Shown: positions 29,713 through 38,286 of the stretch, piece by piece
Numbering within the stretch: position 1 is the stretch's first letter
Layout: every line of letters starts with the position of its first letter
From: Peptostreptococcus russellii
Lineage (GTDB): Bacteria > Bacillota > Clostridia > Peptostreptococcales > Peptostreptococcaceae
DNA length: 64,000 nucleotides
Direction: 5' to 3'
NCBI RefSeq assembly: GCF_003012055.1
Contig: NZ_JYGE01000007.1
Coordinates: 62,001 to 126,000, forward strand
Program-made: the position numbers and the translations under genes
Notes under the pieces: generated by a model
Seen by the model: only the letters and a program-made list of their open reading frames with translations
Database searches by the model: none
What the model was told of the DNA's origin: nothing

Positions 29713-31239
29713 ATGAGAAATAAAGATGCATTAGTAGTGATAAGCTTTGGAACATCTCATATGGATACGAGGAAAAAAACAATAGAAGCTTGTGAAAATA
29801 CAATTAAAAAAAGATTTCCTGAGATGGATTTTTATAGGGCTTGGACATCTAAAATGATAATTAAAAAGCTTAAAAAAAGAGATAATGAAGAAATAATGTA
29901 TCCTGATGAATTATTGGAGTCATTATATTTAAAAGGATATAAAAATATTTATATTCAGTCACTTCACTTAATTTGTGGAGAGGAATATCATAAATTTTTA
30001 GACATTATTGAAAAGCATAAGAGTAAATTTGATAAAATAGTGCTAGGTAGACCTCTTTTGACAAGCTTAGAGGATTATGACTATATAGCGGACTTTATAA
30101 AAAATATAAGTGAAAAGGATATAAAAAATCAAGAAGAGAAAGAAGCAACTCTTTGGATGGGACACGGCAGCGAACACAGTGCACATTCGTCATATGCAGC
30201 ACTTGATTATAGAGTTAGAAGACAGGAGACTTCAGCATATATAGCAACTGTTGAGGGACATCCATCACTTGAAGATGCCTTATATTTTTTAAAGAAGGAT
30301 AAAATAAAAAAGCTTCACTTAAGACCATTTTTATTGGTAGCTGGAGATCATGCAAAAAATGATATGGCTGGTGAAGATAAAGATTCTTGGAGAACAGTAT
30401 TAGAAGAAGAAGGATTTGATGTTGAGATACATCTTGAAGGAATAGGCGAATTCGAGTACATACAAGAAAAATTTTTAGCAAACTTAGAAGAAGCTATTTA
30501 TAAATCTGCAGAAGAAAAAAAAGATAAGTCTAAGCTTTCAAAATTTTATGGAATAGGTGTTGGACCTGGGGATAGTGAACTTTTGACTTTAAGAGCTATA
30601 AAAACTCTAGAAGAGATAGATATTTTATATGTACCACAGGCAAAGGAAAATAAAAAAAGCACGGCTCAGAAGATAGCACAGAGATACTTAAAGGAATCTC
30701 TTGATATTAAAGAAAGACATTTTCCTATGAATTATAATATAGAAGAAAAAAATCTAGCTTGGGACAGTATATCTTATGAAATAAAAAAAGATGTTGAGTC
30801 TGGAAAGAATGTAGGCTTTATAACTTTAGGAGATCCTATGGTATATTCAACCTATGTTTATCTATTGGAAAGATTGATTGGGAAAATAGAAGTAGAGACT
30901 ATATCTGGTATAAATTCTTTTATAGATATAGCTTCAGCAAATAATTTCCCCTTGGCTATGGATAGAGAGTCATTGGCAGTAGTTTCTTGCACAGATAATT
31001 ATGAAGATATATCTGAAGTTATTGATAGATTTGACTCTGTTGTCTTGATGAAGGTATATAAAAATTTCAAAGAAATAATAAAGATGATAGAAGATAAAAA
31101 TTTACAAGATTGCTTTATAATGGTTTCAAACTCATCAATGGACAATGAAATTGTATATAGAGATGTAGAGGATATAAAAAAATTAGAGAAAGTAGCTTAT
31201 TTTACAACAATATTATTGAATAAGAAGTGGAAGTTTTAA
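29713..31239 (+). CDS. cbiKL: fusion of anaerobic cobaltochelatase (CbiK) and precorrin-2 C20-methyltransferase (CbiL)
   Basis: 508 residues. Residues 1 to about 270 are a CbiK-type chelatase inserting Co2+ into sirohydrochlorin; likely metal/catalytic residues are H151 (MGHGSEHSAH), E181 (VEGHPS) and H212 (GDHAKND). From about residue 276 a full tetrapyrrole methylase follows (YGIGVGPGDSELLTL, ITLGDPMVYSTYVYL), matching CbiL, which methylates C20 of cobalt-sirohydrochlorin. No separate cbiK or cbiL is in the window, so both activities likely come from this protein. ATG 29713 fits the AGAGG 5 bases upstream; a GTG at 29707 overlaps it. The two are normally separate proteins and act in succession. 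Confidence 0.92.
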   Translation: MRNKDALVVISFGTSHMDTRKKTIEACENTIKKRFPEMDFYRAWTSKMIIKKLKKRDNEEIMYPDELLESLYLKGYKNIYIQSLHLICGEEYHKFLDIIEKHKSKFDKIVLGRPLLTSLEDYDYIADFIKNISEKDIKNQEEKEATLWMGHGSEHSAHSSYAALDYRVRRQETSAYIATVEGHPSLEDALYFLKKDKIKKLHLRPFLLVAGDHAKNDMAGEDKDSWRTVLEEEGFDVEIHLEGIGEFEYIQEKFLANLEEAIYKSAEEKKDKSKLSKFYGIGVGPGDSELLTLRAIKTLEEIDILYVPQAKENKKSTAQKIAQRYLKESLDIKERHFPMNYNIEEKNLAWDSISYEIKKDVESGKNVGFITLGDPMVYSTYVYLLERLIGKIEVETISGINSFIDIASANNFPLAMDRESLAVVSCTDNYEDISEVIDRFDSVVLMKVYKNFKEIIKMIEDKNLQDCFIMVSNSSMDNEIVYRDVEDIKKLEKVAYFTTILLNKKWKF

Positions 31240-31383
31240 AGTAGAATAGTTTGATTATGTAGATAGCTATAGATATATTTTTATGTAATCAAAGACTGTA
31301 AGTATAAAATTATAGAACTATATATAAGTATTTGTAGATCTTGTTTTTTAGAGTATATATGGATATTTATATTTTGAAATTAT

Positions 31384-31411
31384 AAAAGCTAGCCCTTAAG
31401 GGCTAGCTTTT
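31384..31411. terminator. bidirectional terminator after the cobalamin cluster
   Basis: Perfect palindrome AAAAGCTAGCCCTT / AAGGGCTAGCTTTT, followed by two bases and more T. It lies between the plus-strand cbiKL and the minus-strand channel gene, serving both. Confidence 0.92.
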
Positions 31412-31425
31412 TAAAGTTTTATATT

Positions 31426-32189
31426 TTATTCCTTCATAGCAAATACACCAAGTCCCATAAGCAATCCACCGCCTACTATATTGCCAAGTGTTGCAATAAA
31501 TAGAGCCTTCATAGCCTGAATAATCGTTATGCTATGAATATTTTTGCGAAAATAGCAACTGAGAAAGCAGTCATATTTGCAACGCTATGTTCAAAACCAG
31601 TAGTTACAAATGCAAATAAGCATAAGATAATAATTATTATTTTGGCAGCATCATTTTTAGTATTATTTGCAAGCAAGATTGCCAAACATACGATAAAGTT
31701 GCAGATTATGGCTCTTGTAAATAAAGCAAGAGGAGCTAAATTTGCCTTGTTTAGAGCTACTTTTGAGAAAAACTCCATCACAGAACCTTCATCGACCAGA
31801 CCTGTAAGCACAAATAATGAACTGAGCAAAATGGCACCTAAAAAATTACCTATCCAACTAAAAATCCATACTGATATTAAATCAGAAGTTTCAACTTTTT
31901 TATTTAACCTGCCTATTGACATTACAAAGTTATTTCCTGTAAATAACTCTGTTCCAGAAAATACTACGGATATAAGTGCTACTGAGAAAGAAAGCCCCAT
32001 AATTATTCGTGCAAAAGGGTTATTGCTTTCAGAAAGCAAACCACCTATTGTAGATGATAATAATACTCCGAGTCCTATAAAACTACCAGCAAATATAGCC
32101 GATATTAAATAAGACTTCTTATTTTTCTTGCATTTGCTTGATTTAGCGATTGCTATATCAGAAAAATTCTCTATTATTTCCTTATACAT
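31426..32189 (-). pseudogene. formate/nitrite transporter (FNT) family channel, frameshifted
   Basis: The first frame gives 220 residues with the FNT features GTELFTGN and GFEHSVANM (central His) and stops at 31527. The reading continues in another frame: from about 31545 down to the TAA at 31426-31428 it encodes NIHSITIIQAMKALFIATLGN followed by IVGGGLLMGLGVFAMKE, the last FNT helix. Joining the frames needs one extra A in the A-run at 31541-31545 (minus strand) and would give about 254 residues, the family length. So the gene is broken by loss of one base, or the base is a sequencing error. Substrate (formate, nitrite or hydrosulfide) cannot be told. Ribosome binding site AAGGAGA. Confidence 0.85.
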
Positions 32190-32726
32190 TACTATTCTCC
32201 TTATATAAAATACAACAGATATAAATATACTTTAACCGACATTATTAAATTCTGAAAAATTGAAACCAATAAAACGAACAATTTATTATAAAAACATAAA
32301 ATATTACGTGTTTTTACAAGTATAACATATTATGTGTTTTTATTAAAGATACTTTTTACTTTAAGAAAAAATATTAAAAATATTAGACTAGAAAAGTAAT
32401 GTTTATTTTATGTTTTCAAATTTTAATGACCATATTTACTTGATTATATACAAAAGTATTAAGAAAAAATATGAGCTTACTTAAATAAAAAATAATTTTA
32501 TGAGAATATAATATGTGGACTAAAGTCCTATAAAAAGTTATTTTTAAATAGTTACTTAAGGAGTTCAAAAAAAAAGAGTGATAGCATAAAAAATTGATTC
32601 ATCAAACTAGCATAATTGTAGAAATTATGATATTTAAAAGCAAATTATACAATAAATTAAGTTATATTAAAGCGTTTGGAGAGGCTTATTGATAAAAAGC
32701 TATTAAGAAGAATGGGAATTTTAAAT
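32190..32726. other. gene-free stretch upstream of the channel gene
   Basis: I see no gene, repeat or clear promoter in these 537 AT-rich bases apart from the 5' leader of the minus-strand channel gene. Confidence 0.4.
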
Positions 32727-32755
32727 TTGACTTTTTTTATGCTAAAATATATACT
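32727..32755 (+). promoter_or_regulatory. strong sigma-A-type promoter, probably for the hemC operon
   Basis: TTGACT (32727-32732), a 17-base spacer and TATACT (32750-32755). hemC begins 490 bases downstream, so the leader is unusually long. Early in it TTACAGC pairs with GCTGTAA (about 32780-32807), followed by tandem repeats. No other gene lies in between. Confidence 0.65.
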
Positions 32756-32939
32756 TTAAGTTGTTGTATTTTCTAGCATTACAGCCTAAAAATAGTTATT
32801 TAAGCTGTAAATTTTGATGCTTATTATTAGTTTTAAAATAAAAAATGGAAGATACTAAGTATAAAACTCAGATTATCAAAGCTTTATAGCTTTAAGTTAT
32901 AAAGTATATATTTTTAAATATATTAAGATAGTATGTAGA

Positions 32940-33190
32940 AAAAAAGTAAATTAATATAAGAGATAAATATAAAAGCAAGTGAGTTAAAAAAGCAAATTAA
33001 TATTGAAATAAGTATGAAAGTCAATGTGTAAGGAAAAAGTAAATTAAGATAGAAAGAAATATTAAATTAAATGAATAACAAAAAAAGCAAATTAAGATAG
33101 CAAAATAAGTATTAAAGTGAATGTATAAGAAAAAAGTGAATTTAAGATAGAAAGAAATATTAAATTAAAAAATATAAGAGAATAAATATA
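32940..33190 (+). repeat. five degenerate tandem repeats of 46-49 bp in the hemC leader
   Basis: Units start with AG(T/C)(A/G)AATT at about 32945, 32991, 33038, 33086 and 33135. Units 3 and 5 share a long identical stretch beginning TAAGATAGAAAGAAATATTA. The plus strand is A-rich and almost lacks C. No reading frame of note. Confidence 0.75.
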
Positions 33191-33244
33191 GAAAAGAAGT
33201 AAAAATAAAAAATAGACTATATAGCTAGTTAAATCGGAGGAATT

Positions 33245-34237
33245 ATGAAATTAGTTGCGGGGACAAGAGGGAGTGAGCTTGCTATTACTCAGACTGAGTT
33301 GGTGTGTAAATCTCTCATGAGGGCATTTCCTGAACTTGAGATAGAAAAAAAGATTATAAAGACTAAGGGAGATAAAATACTTGATAAAGCTTTAGATAAA
33401 ATAGGAGATAAGGGAATATTTGTCAAAGAAATAGAAAGACAATTGATAGATGGAAAAATTGATTTTGCAGTTCACAGTTTAAAGGATATGCCGTCTGAAA
33501 TAGATGATAGATTAAAGCTTGTAAGCACTCCCAAAAGAGCGGATGCAAGGGATGTTTTGATAGTAAATCCAAAGCATAATATTGATTTAGATAATAGCAT
33601 AAATTGGCTAAAAAACACGAGTGGTTTAAAAATTGGTACAGGTAGCAAAAGAAGAATAGCCCAATTACTTATGATTAATGATGAGATAGTAGCGGTGCCT
33701 CTTAGGGGAAATATAGCTACTAGAATATCAAAGTTAGTCAGTGAGGATATGGATGCCATAGTTTTGGCAGCAGCAGGAATAGAAAGATTGAATATAAAAG
33801 ATTTAAGCATTTATTATTTTGATTATAATCAAATGATACCTGCATCTGGACAAGGAGCCCTGGCAATAGAGATTAAAAAGGAAAATACTAAACTAGAAAA
33901 AATGTTTGAATCAATATCTGATAGAGAAACAGAGCGGCAGGTTCTAGCAGAGAGAGCCTTTTTAAAAGAGATAAATGGTGGTTGCCACATACCAGTTGGT
34001 TCAATATCCTATATGAAAAATAATAAATTTATAGTTCGAGGGGTATTTGGAAATGAAGATTATACAAATATAATAATTAAAGAGAAAGAGATAGATCTAT
34101 CTTCTGTAAGTGGGGAAAGAAAACTTGAAGGTGAAGATTTGAAAGAGATAGAAAATCAGGAAAAAAAAGTATTGGCTGATTTAGGCAGTAGTTTGGCAAA
34201 AGAAATAAGAAGTGAATTTAAGGAAAACAAAAAATAA
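33245..34237 (+). CDS. hemC: porphobilinogen deaminase (hydroxymethylbilane synthase)
   Basis: 330 residues. Polymerises four porphobilinogens to hydroxymethylbilane. The dipyrromethane cofactor cysteine is C247 in NGGCHIPVG; VAGTRGSELAITQT, FAVHSLKDMP and PLRGNIATR are the substrate-binding motifs. Starts a second tetrapyrrole cluster that supplies uroporphyrinogen III. hemA, which usually precedes hemC in clostridia, is not here. The C-terminal domain has a somewhat longer acidic stretch. Confidence 0.97.
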   Translation: MKLVAGTRGSELAITQTELVCKSLMRAFPELEIEKKIIKTKGDKILDKALDKIGDKGIFVKEIERQLIDGKIDFAVHSLKDMPSEIDDRLKLVSTPKRADARDVLIVNPKHNIDLDNSINWLKNTSGLKIGTGSKRRIAQLLMINDEIVAVPLRGNIATRISKLVSEDMDAIVLAAAGIERLNIKDLSIYYFDYNQMIPASGQGALAIEIKKENTKLEKMFESISDRETERQVLAERAFLKEINGGCHIPVGSISYMKNNKFIVRGVFGNEDYTNIIIKEKEIDLSSVSGERKLEGEDLKEIENQEKKVLADLGSSLAKEIRSEFKENKK

Positions 34238-34299
34238 AAGTAGACAAAAAAGCACTAATAAAAATACTAAAAAATATACTATAAAAAATAGGAATAAAA

Positions 34300-34445
34300 A
34301 AAACAGAAATAAGAAATATAAAAATAAAATATAAACTAGAAAAAACAGAAATAAGAAATATAAAAATAAAATATAAACTAGAAAAAACAGAAATAAGAAA
34401 TATAAAAATAAAATATAAACTAGAAAAAAACAGAAATAAGAAACA
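34300..34445 (+). repeat. 42-bp tandem repeat between hemC and cobA-hemD
   Basis: Three nearly identical 42-bp units and a partial fourth. The word ACAGAAATAAGAAATATAAA recurs at 34303, 34345 and 34387; the fourth copy starts at 34430 after one extra A. The rest of the 400-base gap is similar A-rich, C-poor sequence. The minus-strand open frame here (a 14-residue hydrophobic repeat) is a consequence of the 42-base period and not a gene. Confidence 0.9.
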
Positions 34446-34640
34446 GAAAAATAAAGAATAAAAAAGTGGAAATAAAAAGGTAAGCTAGAAAAAATCCACA
34501 TAATAGAGTGTAAAGCTAGAAAAAAGATAAAAAGTAGAGAAAAAAATAGAAAGTTAAAGATAAATTAGAAAAAGTAGCTAGAAAAAGATAAACTATAAAA
34601 ACAAGTGTTGATACTTATATAGTTGGAAAGGCAGGACATC

Positions 34641-36212
34641 GTGAATCTTAAAGAAAAAAAATCTTTAGAGCTTGGAAGGGTGTATTTAGTTGGGGCAGGT
34701 CCTGGAGATATTGGTCTAATAACATTAAAGGGCATAGAGTGTATTAAAAATGCAGATGTGATAATATACGACAGACTTATTAATACCAGGCTGTTAGATT
34801 ATAAAAAGAAAAATTGTGAGACTATTTATGTTGGTAAAAAATCTAGTAATCATACAATTCCTCAGGAAAAAATAAATAATATAATAGCTCAGAAAGCAAA
34901 AGAAGGTAAGATAGTAGTAAGGCTAAAAGGTGGAGATCCATATGTATTTGGTCGTGGCGGAGAAGAAGGCGAACTACTATATGATGAAGGAATAGAGTTT
35001 GAAATAGTACCAGGAGTCAGCTCAGCAATTGGGGGACTTTCTTATGCGGGTATACCTGTAACACATAGGGATTTTGCTTCGTCTTTTCATATTGTAACTG
35101 GACACGCTAAAAAAGATAATAATCTTGATATAAATTGGCGTGCATTAGCAGAAGAAAAAGCTACAGTAGTATTTCTTATGGGAATTGGAAATATTGAGTA
35201 TATAAGTAAAATGTTGATATCAAATGGAAAAGATCCAAATACTCCAGTTGCATTTGTTTCTTGGGCAACTAGATATAATCAAAAAACAATTACTACAAGC
35301 CTTAAATATGCAAAGAAATGTGTAGATGAAAATAATATTACGGCACCGTCTTTGTTTGTTTTGGGAGGAGTAGTTAGTTTAACGGAAAAGTTAGGATTCT
35401 TTGAGAGAAAGAAAATGTTTGGAAAGACTGTTTTAGTCACGAGAACTAGGAGTAAAAATAGTAAACTTAGGGAAAAATTAGAGAAAAATGGAGCTAGAGT
35501 TATTGAAATAGCTACTATTTTAATAAATGAAAAAGAAAATTATCAGGAAATAATAGTAGATAAAATAAAAGCTAAAAAATATGATTGTCTAGCATTCACA
35601 AGCAGTCATTCAGCAGAGTATTTTTTTGAAGCAATGAAAGAAAAAAGATTAGATTCTAGATGTCTTGCAAATACTTTGATTGCCAGTATAGGATCTGCTA
35701 CTACAGAAACAATAGAAAAATATGGACTTTTTCCTGATATAGAGGCGAAGGAGTTCAGTGGCAAGGGATTAGCAAAGAGCATAGTATCTTATAAAATAGA
35801 CTCACTATCAGAAGCAAATTCAAAACATAAAATAGTGATAGACAGAGTTTTGTTTCCGTGTTCAGAAATTGCCAGTACTACATTTGAAGACGCATTGGAA
35901 AATTTTAATATTGATGTAGATAGGGTGGAGATTTATGAAAATAAAATCAATTATCCTATTAAAGAAGAGTTGATAAATAGCTTGAAAAATGAAAAAGTTG
36001 ATTATATTACTTTTACTAGTTCCTCTACATTCAATAATACTTTAGAGCTAATAGGAAATGAAAATATTCACTTGCTTGAAAATATAAAAAAAGTTTCTAT
36101 AGGTGATATTACTTCTGAAACAATAGAAAAAAGTGGATTAAAAGTAGATATGCAATCAAAAATAGCAACTATAGACTCAATGATTGAAACTATATTTGAT
36201 GATATAAAATAA
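34641..36212 (+). CDS. cobA-hemD: fusion of uroporphyrinogen-III C-methyltransferase and uroporphyrinogen-III synthase
   Basis: 523 residues. The first 250 are a SUMT-type methyltransferase (VGAGPGDIGLITLKG, RLKGGDPYVFGRGGEE, PVTHRDFASSFHIVTGH) that makes precorrin-2. From about residue 259 (FGKTVLVTRTR) a HemD domain closes hydroxymethylbilane to uroporphyrinogen III. The fusion is known in clostridia and Lactobacillales. I chose GTG 34641, 9 bases after GGAAAGG; a TTG at 34623 overlaps that site. Together with hemC and sirC it gives sirohydrochlorin for CbiK. Confidence 0.93.
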   Translation: MNLKEKKSLELGRVYLVGAGPGDIGLITLKGIECIKNADVIIYDRLINTRLLDYKKKNCETIYVGKKSSNHTIPQEKINNIIAQKAKEGKIVVRLKGGDPYVFGRGGEEGELLYDEGIEFEIVPGVSSAIGGLSYAGIPVTHRDFASSFHIVTGHAKKDNNLDINWRALAEEKATVVFLMGIGNIEYISKMLISNGKDPNTPVAFVSWATRYNQKTITTSLKYAKKCVDENNITAPSLFVLGGVVSLTEKLGFFERKKMFGKTVLVTRTRSKNSKLREKLEKNGARVIEIATILINEKENYQEIIVDKIKAKKYDCLAFTSSHSAEYFFEAMKEKRLDSRCLANTLIASIGSATTETIEKYGLFPDIEAKEFSGKGLAKSIVSYKIDSLSEANSKHKIVIDRVLFPCSEIASTTFEDALENFNIDVDRVEIYENKINYPIKEELINSLKNEKVDYITFTSSSTFNNTLELIGNENIHLLENIKKVSIGDITSETIEKSGLKVDMQSKIATIDSMIETIFDDIK

Positions 36213-36247
36213 AATTTAATATAAAACTATAAGAGGAGTGATGAAAG

Positions 36248-37213
36248 ATGAGAAGACCAAGAAGATTGAGAGTAAACAAGGTAACAAGAGAGTTGGTAAG
36301 AGAGACAAGGCTAGACATGAAAGAACTAGTATATCCAATCTTTGTAATAGAGGGCAATAATATTAAAAATGAAATAAAGAGTATGCCAGGAGTGTATCAT
36401 TTCTCTGTAGACAAATTAGAAGAAGAAATAGAAGATATTGTAAATCACGGAATACAAAATATAATGATATTTGGAGTAACTGAACGCAAGGACTGGTGTG
36501 CTAGTTCGGGATTTGATGATAATGGAATAGTTCAGCAGGCAGTAAGAGAAATTAAAAGAATATGTCCAGATATGAATATAATAACAGATGTTTGTATGTG
36601 TGAATATACAGATCATGGACATTGTGGAATTATAAATGAAGATGGATATGTAGACAATGATAAATCATTAGAATTTCTATCAAAAATAGCACTTAGCCAT
36701 GCAAAGGCTGGAGCTGATATGGTAGCACCATCTGATATGATGGATTTTAGAATTGCTGCAATTAGAAAAGTTCTAGATGAGAATGGATTTGTAAATGTTG
36801 GAATTATGGCCTACAGTGCTAAATATGCTTCAAATTTCTATGGACCATTTAGAGATGCAGCAGATTCTGCACCAGCATTTGGCGATAGAAAGGCATATCA
36901 GATGGATCCGTCAAATGTAAATGAAGCAATGTTAGAGTGTCAGTATGATATAGAAGAGGGTGCTGATATTATAATGGTAAAGCCAGCTCTATCATATCTT
37001 GATGTAATAAAGGGAGCTAGCCAAAGATTTGAAGTTCCAGTAGCTGCATATAATGTTAGTGGAGAATACTCTATGTTAAAACTTGCAGTTTCGCAGGGCT
37101 TATTAAATGAAGAGGCAATATATGAGGCAGTGATGTCTATTAAACGTGCAGGTGCAAATATAATAATTACTTATTTTGCAAAGGATTTAGCAAAGTATAT
37201 AGGAAAGTACTAA
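36248..37213 (+). CDS. hemB: delta-aminolevulinic acid dehydratase (porphobilinogen synthase)
   Basis: 321 residues. Condenses two aminolevulinates to porphobilinogen. Catalytic lysines K192 (YSAKYAS) and K245 (MVKPALSY). The zinc-binding cysteines C116, C118 and C126 (DVCMCEYTDHGHCG) are present, so it is the Zn-dependent type. Ribosome binding site GAGGAGTG. Confidence 0.97.
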   Translation: MRRPRRLRVNKVTRELVRETRLDMKELVYPIFVIEGNNIKNEIKSMPGVYHFSVDKLEEEIEDIVNHGIQNIMIFGVTERKDWCASSGFDDNGIVQQAVREIKRICPDMNIITDVCMCEYTDHGHCGIINEDGYVDNDKSLEFLSKIALSHAKAGADMVAPSDMMDFRIAAIRKVLDENGFVNVGIMAYSAKYASNFYGPFRDAADSAPAFGDRKAYQMDPSNVNEAMLECQYDIEEGADIIMVKPALSYLDVIKGASQRFEVPVAAYNVSGEYSMLKLAVSQGLLNEEAIYEAVMSIKRAGANIIITYFAKDLAKYIGKY

Positions 37214-37329
37214 TTTAAGATAAGATTAAATTAGGTCTTTAGTATAGTAATGTAAAGGATAATATTTAAGATTTATTTTGTGTCTTTCCTTTAAGATTGG
37301 AATAGTTTACAAATAAATGGTAAAATAAG

Positions 37330-37363
37330 AGCTCAACAGTAGATAAATTTCTATTGCTGGGCT
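37330..37363 (+). promoter_or_regulatory. hairpin in front of sirC
   Basis: AGCTCAACAGTAGA (37330-37343) pairs with TCTATTGCTGGGCT (37350-37363): 13 of 14 positions pair, two of them G-U, around a 7-base loop. The sirC ribosome binding site follows 15 bases later. No T-run follows, so a terminator is less likely than an mRNA structure. Confidence 0.5.
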
Positions 37364-37389
37364 TATCTTCTATTAAAAGGAGGAGTTGG

Positions 37390-38073
37390 ATGTTTTATCC
37401 TATAATGATAGATTTGGAAAAAGTTAATATATTAATAGTTGGTGGTGGAAAAATTGCTTCTAGGAAGGCAAGGTCACTTCTAAGATACGGTGCAAGTATA
37501 AAAGTGATATCCCCAAAGTTTTCTTTGGAACTATTAGAGCTTGCAGAAAAAACAAAAAATGGAAGAATATACTCTCAAAACATAGAAAAAGAGAGTATAG
37601 ATCTTAAAATTGATGATAAGAAAAATATTTGTGATTTAGAAAAAGAGAAGAAGTCTTTAAGTATAGAAAAAAGAGATTATGAGGATTTTAAAGAAAATAA
37701 TCAACTTATAAACTCTAATGATAAATCAAGTGATATAATAAAAGATGCTAATGAAGAAAAAAATACGAAATTAGCAGGTAATATTTGTTTAATAGAAAGA
37801 GAATTTAACTTTGACGATCTTTGTGATATAGATCTGCTATATCTTGCAACTGATGATATAAAATTAAATAAAGAGATAGCGAGTTACTGTATAAGTAATA
37901 ATATACTTGTTAATTCTGTGGATAATCATAAACAATCGTCATTTATAAATACAGCTTTTTTTGAAGAAAAATTTGATGGAGAGGATATAGTAATATCAGT
38001 GTCATCAAAGGGGAAGAGTCCTAAAAATACAAAAAATCTAAAAAATAAATTAAAAGAGTACTTTTCAAAGTAA
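37390..38073 (+). CDS. sirC: precorrin-2 dehydrogenase (siroheme synthase N-terminal type) with insertion
   Basis: 227 residues from ATG 37390, preceded by AAGGAGG. The NAD-binding motif ILIVGGGKIASRKA and the later LLYLATDDIKLNKEIASYC are those of Met8/CysG-N proteins that oxidise precorrin-2 to sirohydrochlorin. Between them, at about residues 65-133, lies a hydrophilic insertion rich in Lys, Asp, Glu and Asn that the family lacks. SISSKG-type C-terminal sequence (VSVSSKGKSPKNTK) is present. Without an attached methyltransferase it fits SirC/Met8. It follows hemB, so it closes this tetrapyrrole cluster. Confidence 0.88.
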   Translation: MFYPIMIDLEKVNILIVGGGKIASRKARSLLRYGASIKVISPKFSLELLELAEKTKNGRIYSQNIEKESIDLKIDDKKNICDLEKEKKSLSIEKRDYEDFKENNQLINSNDKSSDIIKDANEEKNTKLAGNICLIEREFNFDDLCDIDLLYLATDDIKLNKEIASYCISNNILVNSVDNHKQSSFINTAFFEEKFDGEDIVISVSSKGKSPKNTKNLKNKLKEYFSK

Positions 38074-38078
38074 AATCT

Positions 38079-38250
38079 ATAACTTTTGAAGTTGCATAGC
38101 TTTTGAAGTTGTGTAGCTTTTGAAGTTGCATAGCTTTTGAATATTATAGCTTTTGAAGTTGTATAGTTTTTAAAGAGTATAGCTTTGAAGAGTATAGTTT
38201 TGAGGTTGTATAGTTTTGAGGTTGTATAGTTTTGAAAGTGTTATAGTTTA
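38079..38250 (+). repeat. about ten tandem units of 15-17 bp between sirC and pcrA
   Basis: The unit is TAGCTTTTGAAGTTGNA, with variants such as TAGTTTTGAGGTTGTA and TAGCTTTGAAGAGTA. Together they fill almost the whole gap of 213 bases. Unlike other spacers in the window this repeat is T-rich on the plus strand, but it is again nearly C-free. Confidence 0.88.
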
Positions 38251-38286
38251 TAGAGCGTATATAAGTCGTGGTTTGGAGGAAGATAA

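Noticed and set aside
31534-32112. Plus-strand 192-residue frame
   Set aside because: Lies wholly antisense to the FNT channel gene, which has clear family motifs.
34300-34445. CRISPR array
   Set aside because: Repeats are directly adjacent with no unique spacers of constant length and no cas genes; the same holds for the other arrays.
34181-34501. Minus-strand 106-residue frame with a 14-residue hydrophobic repeat
   Set aside because: It is the complement of a 42-bp A-rich tandem repeat; the period is a multiple of three, so the frame stays open without coding pressure. No ribosome binding site.
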